From Methylophilaceae bacterium 11 (lineage in GTDB: Bacteria; Pseudomonadota; Gammaproteobacteria; Burkholderiales; Methylophilaceae), in the NCBI GenBank assembly GCA_000525025.1, contig JCKJ01000001.1, positions 124,001 through 188,000 of the forward strand: DNA of 64,000 nucleotides. The letters are read 5' to 3'. Below the pieces are notes generated by a model. That model was given only the letters and a program-made list of their open reading frames with translations. It did no database searches and was not told the DNA's origin. The position numbers and the translations under genes are program-made. Positions 17,502-26,186 of the stretch are shown one piece after another (position 1 is the first letter of the stretch; each line of letters starts with the position of its first letter).

Positions 17502-18587
17502 ATGCTTAGTACCAGAAATCTTATTTTTTTGACTATACTTGCTGCGACTGTATTCATGCAATGCCCAGTATATGCAGCAGATAGCGCTAGCTGTAAGATT
17601 TTGTCCACAGAGCTAGAGGATAAAGAATGGCTAAAAGGTACGCCGATTAGGCAATCAGGTAACTATTGCCTGCCAGCAGATGTGACGGCCTATCGGTCAG
17701 ATGGAGGAAATAATGCTGGTATCATAGAAGTACAAACTTCTAATGTTACTATCGATTTGCAAAATCATCGGTTGAATGTTAAGTCTCGTGGACAGCCCGC
17801 ATTTACACAAACTGGAAAGCCAATTGTTACACATATTACTGTTAGGAATGGTGTACTCAAAAGCTTTGGTATGGAAGGTATGCGATTTGCAGGTGTTGAT
17901 TACCTCTCATTTAACCAAGTAATGAAATTAATAGACTTTTTAAGAGTGCCTCGTAAAGAGTGCGAGAGTGACGGCTGTATACGCACAAAAGTAAAGCTAG
18001 ATGAGCTAAACAATAAACTCGCTAAAATCCGCAACAATTTTCCCTTAACCGAGCATATCATTGATAACATCAAAGTTTCTGCTGAGGATATTGGAGTGGG
18101 AATTAGCGGCGGCGGCAACATCATCCGCAACAGCGTGATTATGATTGGCGAGAACAATGTCAATTGGGGTAAAAAAACGCCTCAAGAAGTGTTTGAAGAA
18201 GACGGAAGAGGGGGGCAACCTAAATCTTGGGGCGGCGGCAGCGCCAGCATCTACCTGTTTGGCCCCAACCAACTTATCGAAAACAACATCATCATCTTCA
18301 AAGGCAAAACCCGCACCTCTAGCTCTAGTGCAGCGCCCATCAAGATTCACGCAGCCGATGGCACCATCATCCGCAACAACACCATTATTATTGAAAGTTC
18401 TGGTGAAGATATACCACAAACCGCTATTAGCATCTTTGATAGTAAAAATGTTGTCATCGAAAACAACAAAATATTTGGCACTAAGTCTGTTTACAAGATT
18501 TGGGATGAGGAAGATAAAGGCAGCTCAGTGAAAGAGAGCGGCACTACTTTCCCATCGTTTTGGAAAAAGCCAAACCTTAGTTTTTAA
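17502..18587 (+). CDS. Secreted right-handed beta-helix protein
   Basis: The 361-residue protein has a signal peptide (cleavage near PVYAADS) and then repeated beta-helix rungs such as NVTIDLQNHRLNV, QLIENNIIIFKG, GTIIRNNTIIIE and NVVIENNKIFG, the pattern of parallel beta-helix (pectate-lyase-like) proteins. An inserted charged helical stretch (about residues 145-185, with KLDELNNKLAKIRNN) interrupts the helix. No catalytic residues can be assigned, so enzyme activity is uncertain. It starts 10 bases after the RHS stop and three bases before the next gene, so it is part of the RHS operon and may be a partner of the RHS protein in the envelope. Confidence 0.75.
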   Translation: MLSTRNLIFLTILAATVFMQCPVYAADSASCKILSTELEDKEWLKGTPIRQSGNYCLPADVTAYRSDGGNNAGIIEVQTSNVTIDLQNHRLNVKSRGQPAFTQTGKPIVTHITVRNGVLKSFGMEGMRFAGVDYLSFNQVMKLIDFLRVPRKECESDGCIRTKVKLDELNNKLAKIRNNFPLTEHIIDNIKVSAEDIGVGISGGGNIIRNSVIMIGENNVNWGKKTPQEVFEEDGRGGQPKSWGGGSASIYLFGPNQLIENNIIIFKGKTRTSSSSAAPIKIHAADGTIIRNNTIIIESSGEDIPQTAISIFDSKNVVIENNKIFGTKSVYKIWDEEDKGSSVKESGTTFPSFWKKPNLSF

Positions 18588-18589
18588 AG

Positions 18590-18976
18590 ATGAAAGTGAA
18601 TCCCTATGAAAAAACTGCAATAGTCCTATTTTTATTGGGCGTAATGTGTAACGCCCATGCAAGCGGCGATGGTGATTTATGGGCATCCATAGTCATGTTT
18701 ACCTGTTTGGAGCAGGATCCTGCTAATCAAAAAACCACATTAGGGCAAAAATTTACAAAGGCCCCAGAATATTCCGCGATGATGGAGGGGACTGAACAGG
18801 GTAATGGGTTTAAGTGTTTGGCTAAGAAAAAAATAGTGCCTCAAAAACTGTGTTTGACACTACTTAATCAGACAGATGAGACCTCTAAAATAGTCAAATT
18901 AGATGGCTTGTATGAGCAATATAAAGATAGCCTTGATAGGTTAAATGATGGATTTAAAGAGTGTCAAACAAGGTAA
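18590..18976 (+). CDS. Small exported protein of the RHS operon, unknown
   Basis: This 128-residue protein has an N-terminal signal sequence (hydrophobic segment IVLFLLGVMCNAHA, likely cleavage after AHA). The mature part is charged, has four cysteines (TCLEQD, FKCLAKK, KLCLTLL, KECQTR) that could form two disulfides, and ends in a helical region. It starts three bases after the beta-helix gene, so the two are coupled. It matches nothing I recognise. Its small size, export and place just downstream of an RHS toxin gene make it a candidate immunity protein, by context only. Confidence 0.6.
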   Translation: MKVNPYEKTAIVLFLLGVMCNAHASGDGDLWASIVMFTCLEQDPANQKTTLGQKFTKAPEYSAMMEGTEQGNGFKCLAKKKIVPQKLCLTLLNQTDETSKIVKLDGLYEQYKDSLDRLNDGFKECQTR

Positions 18977-19093
18977 TTCGTCCAATAAGTTGTGTAACAT
19001 GAAAGGCTCTCTAAACCGACTTCGAAGGCGATTAATAAAACAAATCTCACTAACAACAGGCTAACTCAGGCTCTATAATTTTTTAAGAAAAAA

Positions 19094-20173
19094 ATGAAAA
19101 AAACAATACAAAACATACTTCACTTTAGCTTATTTGCTTTAACGCTTGTGCTATCTATGCCTACTTACTGTGAAGAAATGATAGAACGCAATCAGATAGG
19201 GAATGAGGTCGCAGAGTCAATCAACCAAGAAAATTTTGCAAAACTAGAGCAACTCTCAGCAACATATAGAGAGCGTCAAGACAGAACTTCTAGCGGAGTA
19301 TGGAAACTAACGGTTTTTTATGGAGGCTTACGTTCTGCACTACTGGGAGATTATAAAAATGAGGCAGAATGGTCTGCAAAAAATGAAATTGTTAATCGCT
19401 GGATAGAAGCTTATCCAACATCACCTTCGGCTCACCTGATGAAAGCAAATCTACTAACTCTCAGAGCATGGCAATATCGAGGAACGGCCTCAGCTAAAGA
19501 TACGTCGCCTGAAAGTTGGGATGGATTTAATAAATACATGAAAGAGGCAAGGCAGTGTTTGAGTGACAAAAAATCACTGATGTTTAAAGACCCATACTGG
19601 TATGAACTCATGTTAGAGCCAGAAAGAAGCTGGGCTGAAAAAGAGTATTCTTCTGGCACTAAGTTGATAGGTGAAGCGCTCCACAAGTTTCCAACTTATT
19701 ACCAGTTTTCTTTTAATGCGCTTAACTATGCTCAAGCAAAGTGGAGACTGCACTTGGGAGACTACGGGCCTGGCGGATTAGACACAATAGACAAGCTAAT
19801 AAAAGAGTCAACTGCAGCAAATTTTTCAACTGATGGCAACGGAATGTATGCACGTATGTACTGGTATTTAAGTAGTTTGATGGGTGAAAATATTTTCAAA
19901 TATCCAAAACTCACACACTTAGACTGGGACAAAATGAAGGTGGGTATGGATGATGTGCTGAAGCAATATCCTGATGATTGGAATATTACTCATTTTGCAA
20001 GATTTGCATGCTTAGCAGGCGATGAGCAAAAAACAATTGATCTTTTAAATATGCGAAAAATAGCTTTGACGGAAGAAGATAAAAATCTAATATACGCTCG
20101 TTGCCAACCTGTTGTAACAAAAAAACGAGCTCAGAAAAAGCTGAATGAAAATCAGCCACATGCAAATAATTAA
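19094..20173 (+). CDS. Secreted DUF4034-like helical-repeat protein
   Basis: The 359-residue protein has a signal peptide (cleavage near PTYCEE) and an all-helical, TPR-like body. The segments ENFAKLEQLSATYRERQDRT, WIEAYPTSPSAHLMKANLL and LTLRAWQYRGTASA match the style of the DUF4034 family, whose function is unknown. The gene is visibly richer in A and T than the RHS gene, a possible sign of separate acquisition. It follows the small exported protein by 118 bases. Helical-repeat proteins of this kind are often found near RHS or type VI genes, so a role as immunity or adaptor protein is possible but not shown. Confidence 0.65.
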   Translation: MKKTIQNILHFSLFALTLVLSMPTYCEEMIERNQIGNEVAESINQENFAKLEQLSATYRERQDRTSSGVWKLTVFYGGLRSALLGDYKNEAEWSAKNEIVNRWIEAYPTSPSAHLMKANLLTLRAWQYRGTASAKDTSPESWDGFNKYMKEARQCLSDKKSLMFKDPYWYELMLEPERSWAEKEYSSGTKLIGEALHKFPTYYQFSFNALNYAQAKWRLHLGDYGPGGLDTIDKLIKESTAANFSTDGNGMYARMYWYLSSLMGENIFKYPKLTHLDWDKMKVGMDDVLKQYPDDWNITHFARFACLAGDEQKTIDLLNMRKIALTEEDKNLIYARCQPVVTKKRAQKKLNENQPHANN

Positions 20174-20199
20174 ATTGTTAAGATTGTTAGCTCGCGTAG

Positions 20200-20222
20200 G
20201 GTGGACTCGTTTACAGTCCGCC
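20200..20222 (+). terminator. Hairpin after the RHS operon, possible terminator
   Basis: GGTGGACT (20200-20207) pairs with AGTCCGCC (20215-20222), eight pairs including one G-T, around a 7-base loop. It lies 27 bases after the stop of the DUF4034-like gene. No clear T-run follows, so it may be a Rho-assisted or weak terminator. Confidence 0.35.
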
Positions 20223-20269
20223 GTATGTTAAATATTGAATATCCTATAATGTAGAACTCCATCCCAATT

Positions 20270-20440
20270 AGAGCATAAATTCATCAGCGACCCCATTTAA
20301 TTGCATCAAGCATCTTACCAATGGTAACGGACTCAGCGATGATGATGGTTTTGACTTGGTAAGGAAGGTACGCCACCGTAAGTCATGGTGCAATCATGGC
20401 ACTCAAACATCCGTCAAATCATAACTAGAATGGCAACTTA
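20270..20440 (+). pseudogene. Decayed RHS core fragment
   Basis: The bases from CCCATTTAATTGCATC near 20292 to about 20400 align almost gap-free with the RHS gene near 15356-15460. Shared blocks include GGTAACGG, AGCGATGAT, TTTTGACTTGGTA, CCACCGT and CATGG. In one frame it reads TPFNCIKHLTNGNG and LSDDDGFDLV, against HPFNGITHLTHGNG and MSDDYTFDLV in the intact protein. Weaker similarity seems to continue to about 20440. The piece is too short and too diverged to be expressed. It is a remnant of a second RHS gene or an old RHS segment displaced during tip exchange. Confidence 0.7.
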
Positions 20441-20882
20441 TATACCCGTGATGTAATCATAAGAGAAAGCATTCTAATGATGAAATTAAGCAAAAATAAG
20501 AGAATAAAATCACTCGGTAATGGAAATGTTCATGATATGCATCAGATTGCACAATTAGGACAAGACATACTTTTAAGAGTAAAGCTTTACATGGCCTATC
20601 TCTTTCTTACTTTTGCGACACCGTCAGATGCGCTCACTCAATCGTACTACGTACGTTGAGCCTCCCTAAGAGCGCTCGAATATTTCACAAAACATCCATC
20701 AATGTGCTCAAACATAGCCTCCTATGGTGGGGTTCCAAACTTCTTATTTCTTAACACAAGCTAAAATGTTACTATAGACCGTACTGTATACTTATGCAGT
20801 TTCGTTGGTACCAATAATAATAATATTGCTAAAACTCCCTTGAGTAAGATTGTTCAATTGTTATTATTTAAGTTGGAATACC
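20441..20882. other. Gene-poor stretch between the RHS island and the TetR gene
   Basis: No convincing gene was seen. One short open frame (20477-20659) has no recognisable domain and no clear ribosome-binding site. The DNA is AT-rich, with a small palindrome CGTACTACGTACG and an ATAATAATAAT run before the regulator gene. It probably contains the promoter of that gene. Confidence 0.5.
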
Positions 20883-21656
20883 GTGAAAGAAAAAAGATCA
20901 AGAGCGCGTTTATCTGATGATAAACGTATCAAAGAAGTTACCCTAATTGCTGAGCTTATTATTGTTAAGCGTGGTTTTAAGGAGCTAACACTGCAAGAGG
21001 TGATTGCACAGAGCAGCATATCTAGAGGTACATTTTTTAAGCTGATTCCCAATAAAGAGACACTGATTACGCATTTGGGTATTAAGGGTATTAACTATTG
21101 GTTGGAGCTTATCAACAAGGCCGGTGATTTTGAGGGCTTGGCTAGAGAGAAGATGCTGGTGTTGCATGCATCGCAAGTGATTGCTAATAAGCTCAATCGT
21201 ATTATTTACCAGAGCATATTTATGGCGAATGCTGCGCTTAATAGATTAGCCGTTACGCCAGAGTTAAACTTGATATTGGATGACCGCATTAATGAGCTGA
21301 TTCAGTTTTACAATAGCTGTATACAACTTGGTCTGAAAGAGGGCAGCTTTTCTGCAAAAAGTTACGCCATGAGCACGGAGGAGTTGGCTTATTTTATGTG
21401 GGCTAATCGATATGGCGCCACAGTGAGCAGTATTAATTATATGCCTTACAACAATATCAGTGATTTGACGGAGAAGTATAAAAAGTTTGTGGATGTTCAT
21501 TTGGATTGTATGGGATGGAGGCCGTTGTCTAGTGAGCTAAACTATAGCCGTGTGCTGCTGGATATTTATACTAAGTACTATAAAAAAGAAATTGCACAGA
21601 TTAAGAAAAGTGATTGGCGCGATGATCAGCCGTCGATTACTGAACAAGAATTTTAG
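20883..21656 (+). CDS. TetR-family transcriptional regulator
   Basis: The protein has a TetR-type helix-turn-helix at residues about 10-60 (AELIIVKRGFKELTLQEVIAQS, then ISRGTFFKLIPNKETLI), with the typical F-F-K/Y turn. A long helical ligand-binding region follows that I cannot assign to a ligand. I prefer the GTG at 20883 (257 residues) over the TTG at 20850, because the family's N-terminus is short and a GGA lies at suitable distance. It sits at the right end of the RHS island and could control it or a nearby gene. The palindromic promoter at 10402-10435 is one candidate site. Confidence 0.8.
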   Translation: MKEKRSRARLSDDKRIKEVTLIAELIIVKRGFKELTLQEVIAQSSISRGTFFKLIPNKETLITHLGIKGINYWLELINKAGDFEGLAREKMLVLHASQVIANKLNRIIYQSIFMANAALNRLAVTPELNLILDDRINELIQFYNSCIQLGLKEGSFSAKSYAMSTEELAYFMWANRYGATVSSINYMPYNNISDLTEKYKKFVDVHLDCMGWRPLSSELNYSRVLLDIYTKYYKKEIAQIKKSDWRDDQPSITEQEF

Positions 21657-21888
21657 GGTAAATCTTATAGTTTTATCACTATTAGTTACCTCGTTTCTCC
21701 CACGCTTTTTTCTGCAATTGATACGCGGAGCAAGCTGCGCCGTTGCGTTGTGTCCATTAGAATTAGCGCCATTTCTCCACGTTGTTTCTCACATCAAAAG
21801 TGATGCATTCCCGTTATGATTGATCTTAAATAGGGTTTAAGGCTTTGTTGGTTTAAGTCTTGAATAATCATTATGTGATATCGGTTCG

Positions 21889-22917
21889 GTGTGTGCCAAT
21901 ACTTTGCCAAATGCCTTAGTCAATCCGTTTTTGGAGTCTCTCATTGCGCTTACTAAAGAGCGCGATGCGTTTACGCTTGAGCAGATGCTGAAGCAAGCCA
22001 TTGTGAATTTGATTGATATGTTTGTGCAGCAAAAAACGCAGTCTATTCATGTTTATCGCTTAAAAGATATTTCCAAGCTATTTCTCTCTGCAATTTCGTT
22101 AGAGCACATTGCTGGTGGTGATGATATTCCAGAGGTGTTGTGTCAAAAGCTGCTGGATTGCTACAACGGCGGTGAGCGAGACGTACTCACTTTGGATGAT
22201 GGCCGCATCTTTCATTTTTTTCCGTTAAAGCAAGCGGTGGCTTATCGCAACTCGGTCATTGTGATTGAGGCGCAATATACCAATGCTGACCTTACGCAAG
22301 CCATTATTAATTTGCTGGATATTTATCAAAACTATAACGGTTTACTCAATGACAATGAGCGTGACACGCTGACAGGATTGCTGAACCGTAAAACATTTGA
22401 TCAGAAAATTAATAAAGTATTGTCTACCGTGCACTCTAAAGCCATGCGCCAGGATGACCATGGGCATCTGCATTATTTTATTGCGATTTTTGATATTGAT
22501 CACTTTAAGCGAGTCAATGATGAGTTTGGCCATTTGATTGGTGATGAGGTGTTGTTGTTAATGTCTCAGTTGATGGGAAAATCGTTTAGAGAGTCAGACC
22601 CGCTGTTCCGCTTTGGTGGTGAAGAGTTCGTGGGTATTTTTGGCTGTGCACAAGAAGAGGATATTCAACTGGTGCTCCATCGTTTTGCAGAAAAATTACA
22701 CGCTTATCAATTTCCGCAAGTAGGTAAAGTCACGGTGAGCGTGGGCTATGCCAAATTAACCATAGACAGTACACCGACACAGTTGGTGGACCGCGCTGAC
22801 CTTGCTTTATATTACGCAAAAAACCATGGGCGCAATCAAATCTGTAGCTACGAACTTTTGAAAGCGGCAGGCTTGTTGACCGAAGATATCAAAGAAGGCG
22901 AAATCGAGTTGTTCTAA
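21889..22917 (+). CDS. GGDEF diguanylate cyclase with an unassigned N-terminal domain
   Basis: The 342 residues comprise about 165 N-terminal residues without recognisable sensor motif or membrane segment, then a GGDEF domain opening with RDTLTGLLNRKTF and carrying the active-site FRFGGEEF near residue 245. RESD five residues before GGEEF is an intact I-site, so product inhibition by c-di-GMP is expected. It should be a soluble, active cyclase. The start is a GTG at 21889 with little Shine-Dalgarno support. It lies ahead of the sigma-54 regulator and the MSHA-like genes, whose ATPase has c-di-GMP-binding motifs, so it may feed that machine. Confidence 0.88.
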   Translation: MCANTLPNALVNPFLESLIALTKERDAFTLEQMLKQAIVNLIDMFVQQKTQSIHVYRLKDISKLFLSAISLEHIAGGDDIPEVLCQKLLDCYNGGERDVLTLDDGRIFHFFPLKQAVAYRNSVIVIEAQYTNADLTQAIINLLDIYQNYNGLLNDNERDTLTGLLNRKTFDQKINKVLSTVHSKAMRQDDHGHLHYFIAIFDIDHFKRVNDEFGHLIGDEVLLLMSQLMGKSFRESDPLFRFGGEEFVGIFGCAQEEDIQLVLHRFAEKLHAYQFPQVGKVTVSVGYAKLTIDSTPTQLVDRADLALYYAKNHGRNQICSYELLKAAGLLTEDIKEGEIELF

Positions 22918-23116
22918 AAAAGCTGCGCGCAATACATCCATGACATTTAGCACATAAAACCGATATATTTCAGCTATTTATTTTCTTTTACAGATTCCCT
23001 GTAGCTCTCTACGCCAACCTGAGTTTTTTCCGTTAAACATTGATGGCTAAGCCATGTCAGGCTATAGTATCTTTAATCAATTAACATTAAGAATAAAATC
23101 GATTAAGGGTGCAAGT

Positions 23117-24544
23117 ATGGCTGAAACACGTCCAATATTAATGATCATCGACGATGATCCTTTGATCACCGATACACTCCATTTTGTATTGAGCAAGCAT
23201 TTTGAAGTGTGCGTGGCCGACTCACGTGCGCAAGCCAAAAGTTTGTTGCGACAATTGGATGAGCCTCCGGCACTGGCCTTGGTTGACTTAGGGTTGCCGC
23301 CATCCCAGCATAAACCGGATGAGGGTTTTAAAATGATTGGCGAGCTGCTTGCGCATTCACCGACCATGAAAATTCATGTGCTTTCCGGGCAAAGTGATGA
23401 TGTGAATGTGAAGCATGCGCTAGCTTTAGGCGCGCTAGACTTTATTCCCAAGCCATGTGATGTAGAGCGTCTAAAAGACCTGCTGATTAGCTCATTAAAA
23501 GTACAAAGTGTTGAGTTAACCGAGCAATCTGAAGATAAAAATGGCGGTATGCTGGGGCAAAGCTTGCCTATGCAGACACTCATTATGCAAATTCGTCAAT
23601 TTGCCGATTCGCCTTTCCCTGTGCTGATTGAGGGCGAGTCTGGTGCTGGTAAAGAACGTGTGGCCAGCAATTTCCATCGCTTTAGTAAACGTAGTAAGCA
23701 AGAGTATCTGTCAGTCAACTGTGCTGCTATTTCGCCTATGTTGGCAGAATCTATTTTGTTTGGGCATGCCAAGGGCGCATTTACTGGCGCAGCGGGGTCG
23801 CACACCGGCTATTTTGAAGATGTGGGCGATGGCACTTTATTTCTGGATGAAATTGGTGAGCTGCCATTGGAAATGCAAGCCAAATTACTGCGTGTGTTAG
23901 AGAATGGCGAATACGCGCGCGTGGGCGAGACGCAGATTCGCAAGAGTAAGGCGCGTATCGTTGCCGCTACCAATCGAGATTTGCGTGCGGAAGTGCGAGC
24001 TGGTCATTTCCGTTCAGATCTATACCATCGTTTAAGCGTATTTGCTGTCAAAGTGCCGCCATTGCGCGAGCTAGGCGAAGATAGCATTGTGCTGCTAGAA
24101 CACTTTAATCAGTTCTACGCGCGTGAGACCGAGCAACAACCCTTTAAGCTGGATGACCGCGCAAAAACACGCTGGCTCAGCTATCACTTTCCGGGCAACG
24201 TCCGCGAGTTGCGTAATATCATCATCCGCCTGATTGCAAAATATGCAGGCCAAACCGTGACTGAGCAACAATTGTCTGCCGAGTTAGATCTGTCGCGTCA
24301 AAATGAGCTGAGCGAAGGTCCAGTGGTTTCCAATAATGGCGATTTGTCTGGCTATGCCATGCAACATCTACAAACAGAGGCCAATGTGAGTTTGGACCAA
24401 GTGCTGAAATCGTGGGAGAAAGCGTATATTGATGCCGCCATGAAAATCACACATGGCAATTTGAGCCAAGCGGCCAAGTTGCTAGGCGTCAATCGCACCA
24501 CCTTGTATAGCCGTATTCAACTACAAGAGCAGGGCAGCGCATAA
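23117..24544 (+). CDS. Sigma-54-dependent response regulator
   Basis: The 475-residue protein has a receiver domain (IIDDDPL, phosphoacceptor in ALVDLGLP, K in FIPKPCD), a sigma-54 AAA+ domain (Walker A GESGAGKE, GAFTGA loop, GDGTLFLDEIGELP Walker B) and a Fis-type C-terminal helix-turn-helix (NLSQAAKLLGVNRTTLYSRI). I start it at the ATG at 23117 with AAGGG upstream, not at the ATG at 23054, which lies within a small ATGGCT-A-AGCCAT palindrome. No cognate kinase is adjacent. It is next to the MSHA-type cluster, and a sigma-54-like promoter lies before mshL, so control of that cluster is a reasonable inference. Confidence 0.9.
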   Translation: MAETRPILMIIDDDPLITDTLHFVLSKHFEVCVADSRAQAKSLLRQLDEPPALALVDLGLPPSQHKPDEGFKMIGELLAHSPTMKIHVLSGQSDDVNVKHALALGALDFIPKPCDVERLKDLLISSLKVQSVELTEQSEDKNGGMLGQSLPMQTLIMQIRQFADSPFPVLIEGESGAGKERVASNFHRFSKRSKQEYLSVNCAAISPMLAESILFGHAKGAFTGAAGSHTGYFEDVGDGTLFLDEIGELPLEMQAKLLRVLENGEYARVGETQIRKSKARIVAATNRDLRAEVRAGHFRSDLYHRLSVFAVKVPPLRELGEDSIVLLEHFNQFYARETEQQPFKLDDRAKTRWLSYHFPGNVRELRNIIIRLIAKYAGQTVTEQQLSAELDLSRQNELSEGPVVSNNGDLSGYAMQHLQTEANVSLDQVLKSWEKAYIDAAMKITHGNLSQAAKLLGVNRTTLYSRIQLQEQGSA

Positions 24545-24562
24545 TGATGTGGGTGCTTTAAC

Positions 24563-26017
24563 ATGTATTACGCGCACTTTGGGCTAAAAGAACCCCCGTT
24601 TAAAATCACCCCCAATACCGAGTACTTTTACAATGGCAGTAATCGTGGTGCCGTGTTGGACGCTTTGCTATATGCCATTACCAGTGGCGAAGGCATTGTA
24701 AAAGTGGTGGGCGAGGTGGGTAGTGGTAAAACCATGTTGTGCCGCATGCTGCAGAACATGCTGCCGGAACAGGTGGAATGTATCTATTTGGCTAACCCAA
24801 GCGTGGCGCCAGAAGATATCTTGCACGCCATTGCGTTTGAGTTGGGCGTCAAGCTCCCCAAAAATGCCGATAAATTAAAGGTGATGCAGGCACTACAATC
24901 CTATTTGCTGTCGCGGCACGAGGCCGGTAAGCAAGTGGTGATTTTTGTAGAAGAAGCACAAGGCATGCCGCTGGCCACGCTGGAAGAAATCAGGCTGCTT
25001 TCTAACTTGGAAACCAAGCATCACAAATTGCTGCAAATGGTATTGTTTGGTCAGCCAGAATTAGATGTGAATTTAAATCAAACGCACATTCGCCAGCTTA
25101 GAGAGCGCATTACCCACAGTTTTAACCTCACGCCGTTACGGCCAAAAGAAGTAGGTGAGTACCTGATTTTTCGCTTACGCGCGGCGGGCTATTTTGGCCC
25201 GCATTTGTTCAGTGATAAATCCATTGCAAAAATCTCTGCTGCGGCAGAGGGTTTGATTCGGCGCGTGAATATTCTGGCGGATAAAGCGTTATTGGCCGCT
25301 TTTGCCGATAACGTATACCTGGTGACGCCTAAGCATGTAAAAGCCGCCATTGCTGATAGTGAATTTGGTGCAGAAAAAGCCAAAAAAGCCAACCGCAGAT
25401 TTTTGCTGCTGGGCTTGCTGGGTGTGTTGCTCTTGGGCTTGGCGTTGGGCTATTTAGCACACAGGCTGTATCAGGCACAATTTTCACGGTCATCCAGCCA
25501 TGCCGCGGCACTGGCGGTTACTCCGCCAGTTGCACAGCCGAAAGTGCCAGTCGCTCCAACTGCTGAGTCTGTGCCGCCAGCTGCAATTATTGCAACTGCA
25601 CCGCAAGCTGTGAATACACAGGCCGCTACAGATACGCAGGCGATTACGGCCGAAGTGGCTGCTGTGCCTGCATCTGATGTCACCACTGATCTTTTACAAG
25701 CACGGTTGCAAGCCACGCAGCAGTGGATGCGCATGCAGCCCAAGGATACGGTCACCATTCAAATACTGGGGGCATCAGATGAGTCGCAATTAAAAAATCA
25801 ATTGACGCTATTGGCCCAAACCATTGAGCGGGATAAGATTTATGTGTACCAAACCAAAGTCAATCAGCAAACGTTTTATACGGTGTTGTATGGTGGCTTT
25901 GTGGACAGGTTTTCAGCGAACGAGGCGCTGAAGCAATTGCCAGTAAGTTTGCAAAAAAACCGGCCACAATTACGCACGATTGGTGGGATATTGGAAGAAA
26001 CCAACAAAAGTACTTAG
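24563..26017 (+). CDS. ExeA/MshM-like AAA ATPase with C-terminal SPOR domain
   Basis: The 484-residue protein has an ExeA-type AAA domain (MYYAHFGLKEPPF, Walker A GEVGSGKT near residue 55, Walker B-like VVIFVEEAQ), a single membrane helix (about 278-298) and a long Ala/Pro-rich linker. It ends in about 90 residues with the SPOR pattern (TVTIQILGASDE, then YTVLYGGFVDRFSANEAL). ExeA/MshM proteins help insert secretins using peptidoglycan contact. Here a SPOR domain, which recognises denuded septal glycan, would supply that contact. It lies 18 bases after the regulator and just before the secretin gene. Confidence 0.87.
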   Translation: MYYAHFGLKEPPFKITPNTEYFYNGSNRGAVLDALLYAITSGEGIVKVVGEVGSGKTMLCRMLQNMLPEQVECIYLANPSVAPEDILHAIAFELGVKLPKNADKLKVMQALQSYLLSRHEAGKQVVIFVEEAQGMPLATLEEIRLLSNLETKHHKLLQMVLFGQPELDVNLNQTHIRQLRERITHSFNLTPLRPKEVGEYLIFRLRAAGYFGPHLFSDKSIAKISAAAEGLIRRVNILADKALLAAFADNVYLVTPKHVKAAIADSEFGAEKAKKANRRFLLLGLLGVLLLGLALGYLAHRLYQAQFSRSSSHAAALAVTPPVAQPKVPVAPTAESVPPAAIIATAPQAVNTQAATDTQAITAEVAAVPASDVTTDLLQARLQATQQWMRMQPKDTVTIQILGASDESQLKNQLTLLAQTIERDKIYVYQTKVNQQTFYTVLYGGFVDRFSANEALKQLPVSLQKNRPQLRTIGGILEETNKST

Positions 26018-26059
26018 TAAATTAATTGCAAAGCAATTTAGTAAAGATAACAAAGTAGC

Positions 26060-26075
26060 TGGCAAAAGGGATGCA
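26060..26075 (+). promoter_or_regulatory. Sigma-54-like promoter upstream of mshL
   Basis: CTGGCAAAAGGGATGCATAA contains GG at 26061-26062 and GC at 26073-26074 with exactly ten bases between them. The match to the sigma-54 consensus (TGGCAC-N5-TTGC) is TGGCA plus ATGCA, one mismatch in the -12 element. It lies about 110 bases before mshL and two genes after a sigma-54 activator. This is a match by eye. Confidence 0.45.
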
Positions 26076-26186
26076 TAAGGAAAATTAACAGAACTTTCAA
26101 TAAGTTAGTATTGCAATTTAACCCCCATTGTGCGATAAACTCCAAGAGAAATTATTAGTTAAATTAAGTGATGGGGTTAGTCAAAC

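Noticed and set aside
20477-20659. 60-residue open frame in the gap before the TetR gene
   Set aside because: No clear ribosome-binding site, no domain, and it lies in a decayed region after an RHS relic.
21550-21819. 89-residue open frame overlapping the end of the TetR gene
   Set aside because: It starts within the regulator in another frame and has no recognisable features beyond chance hydrophobicity.
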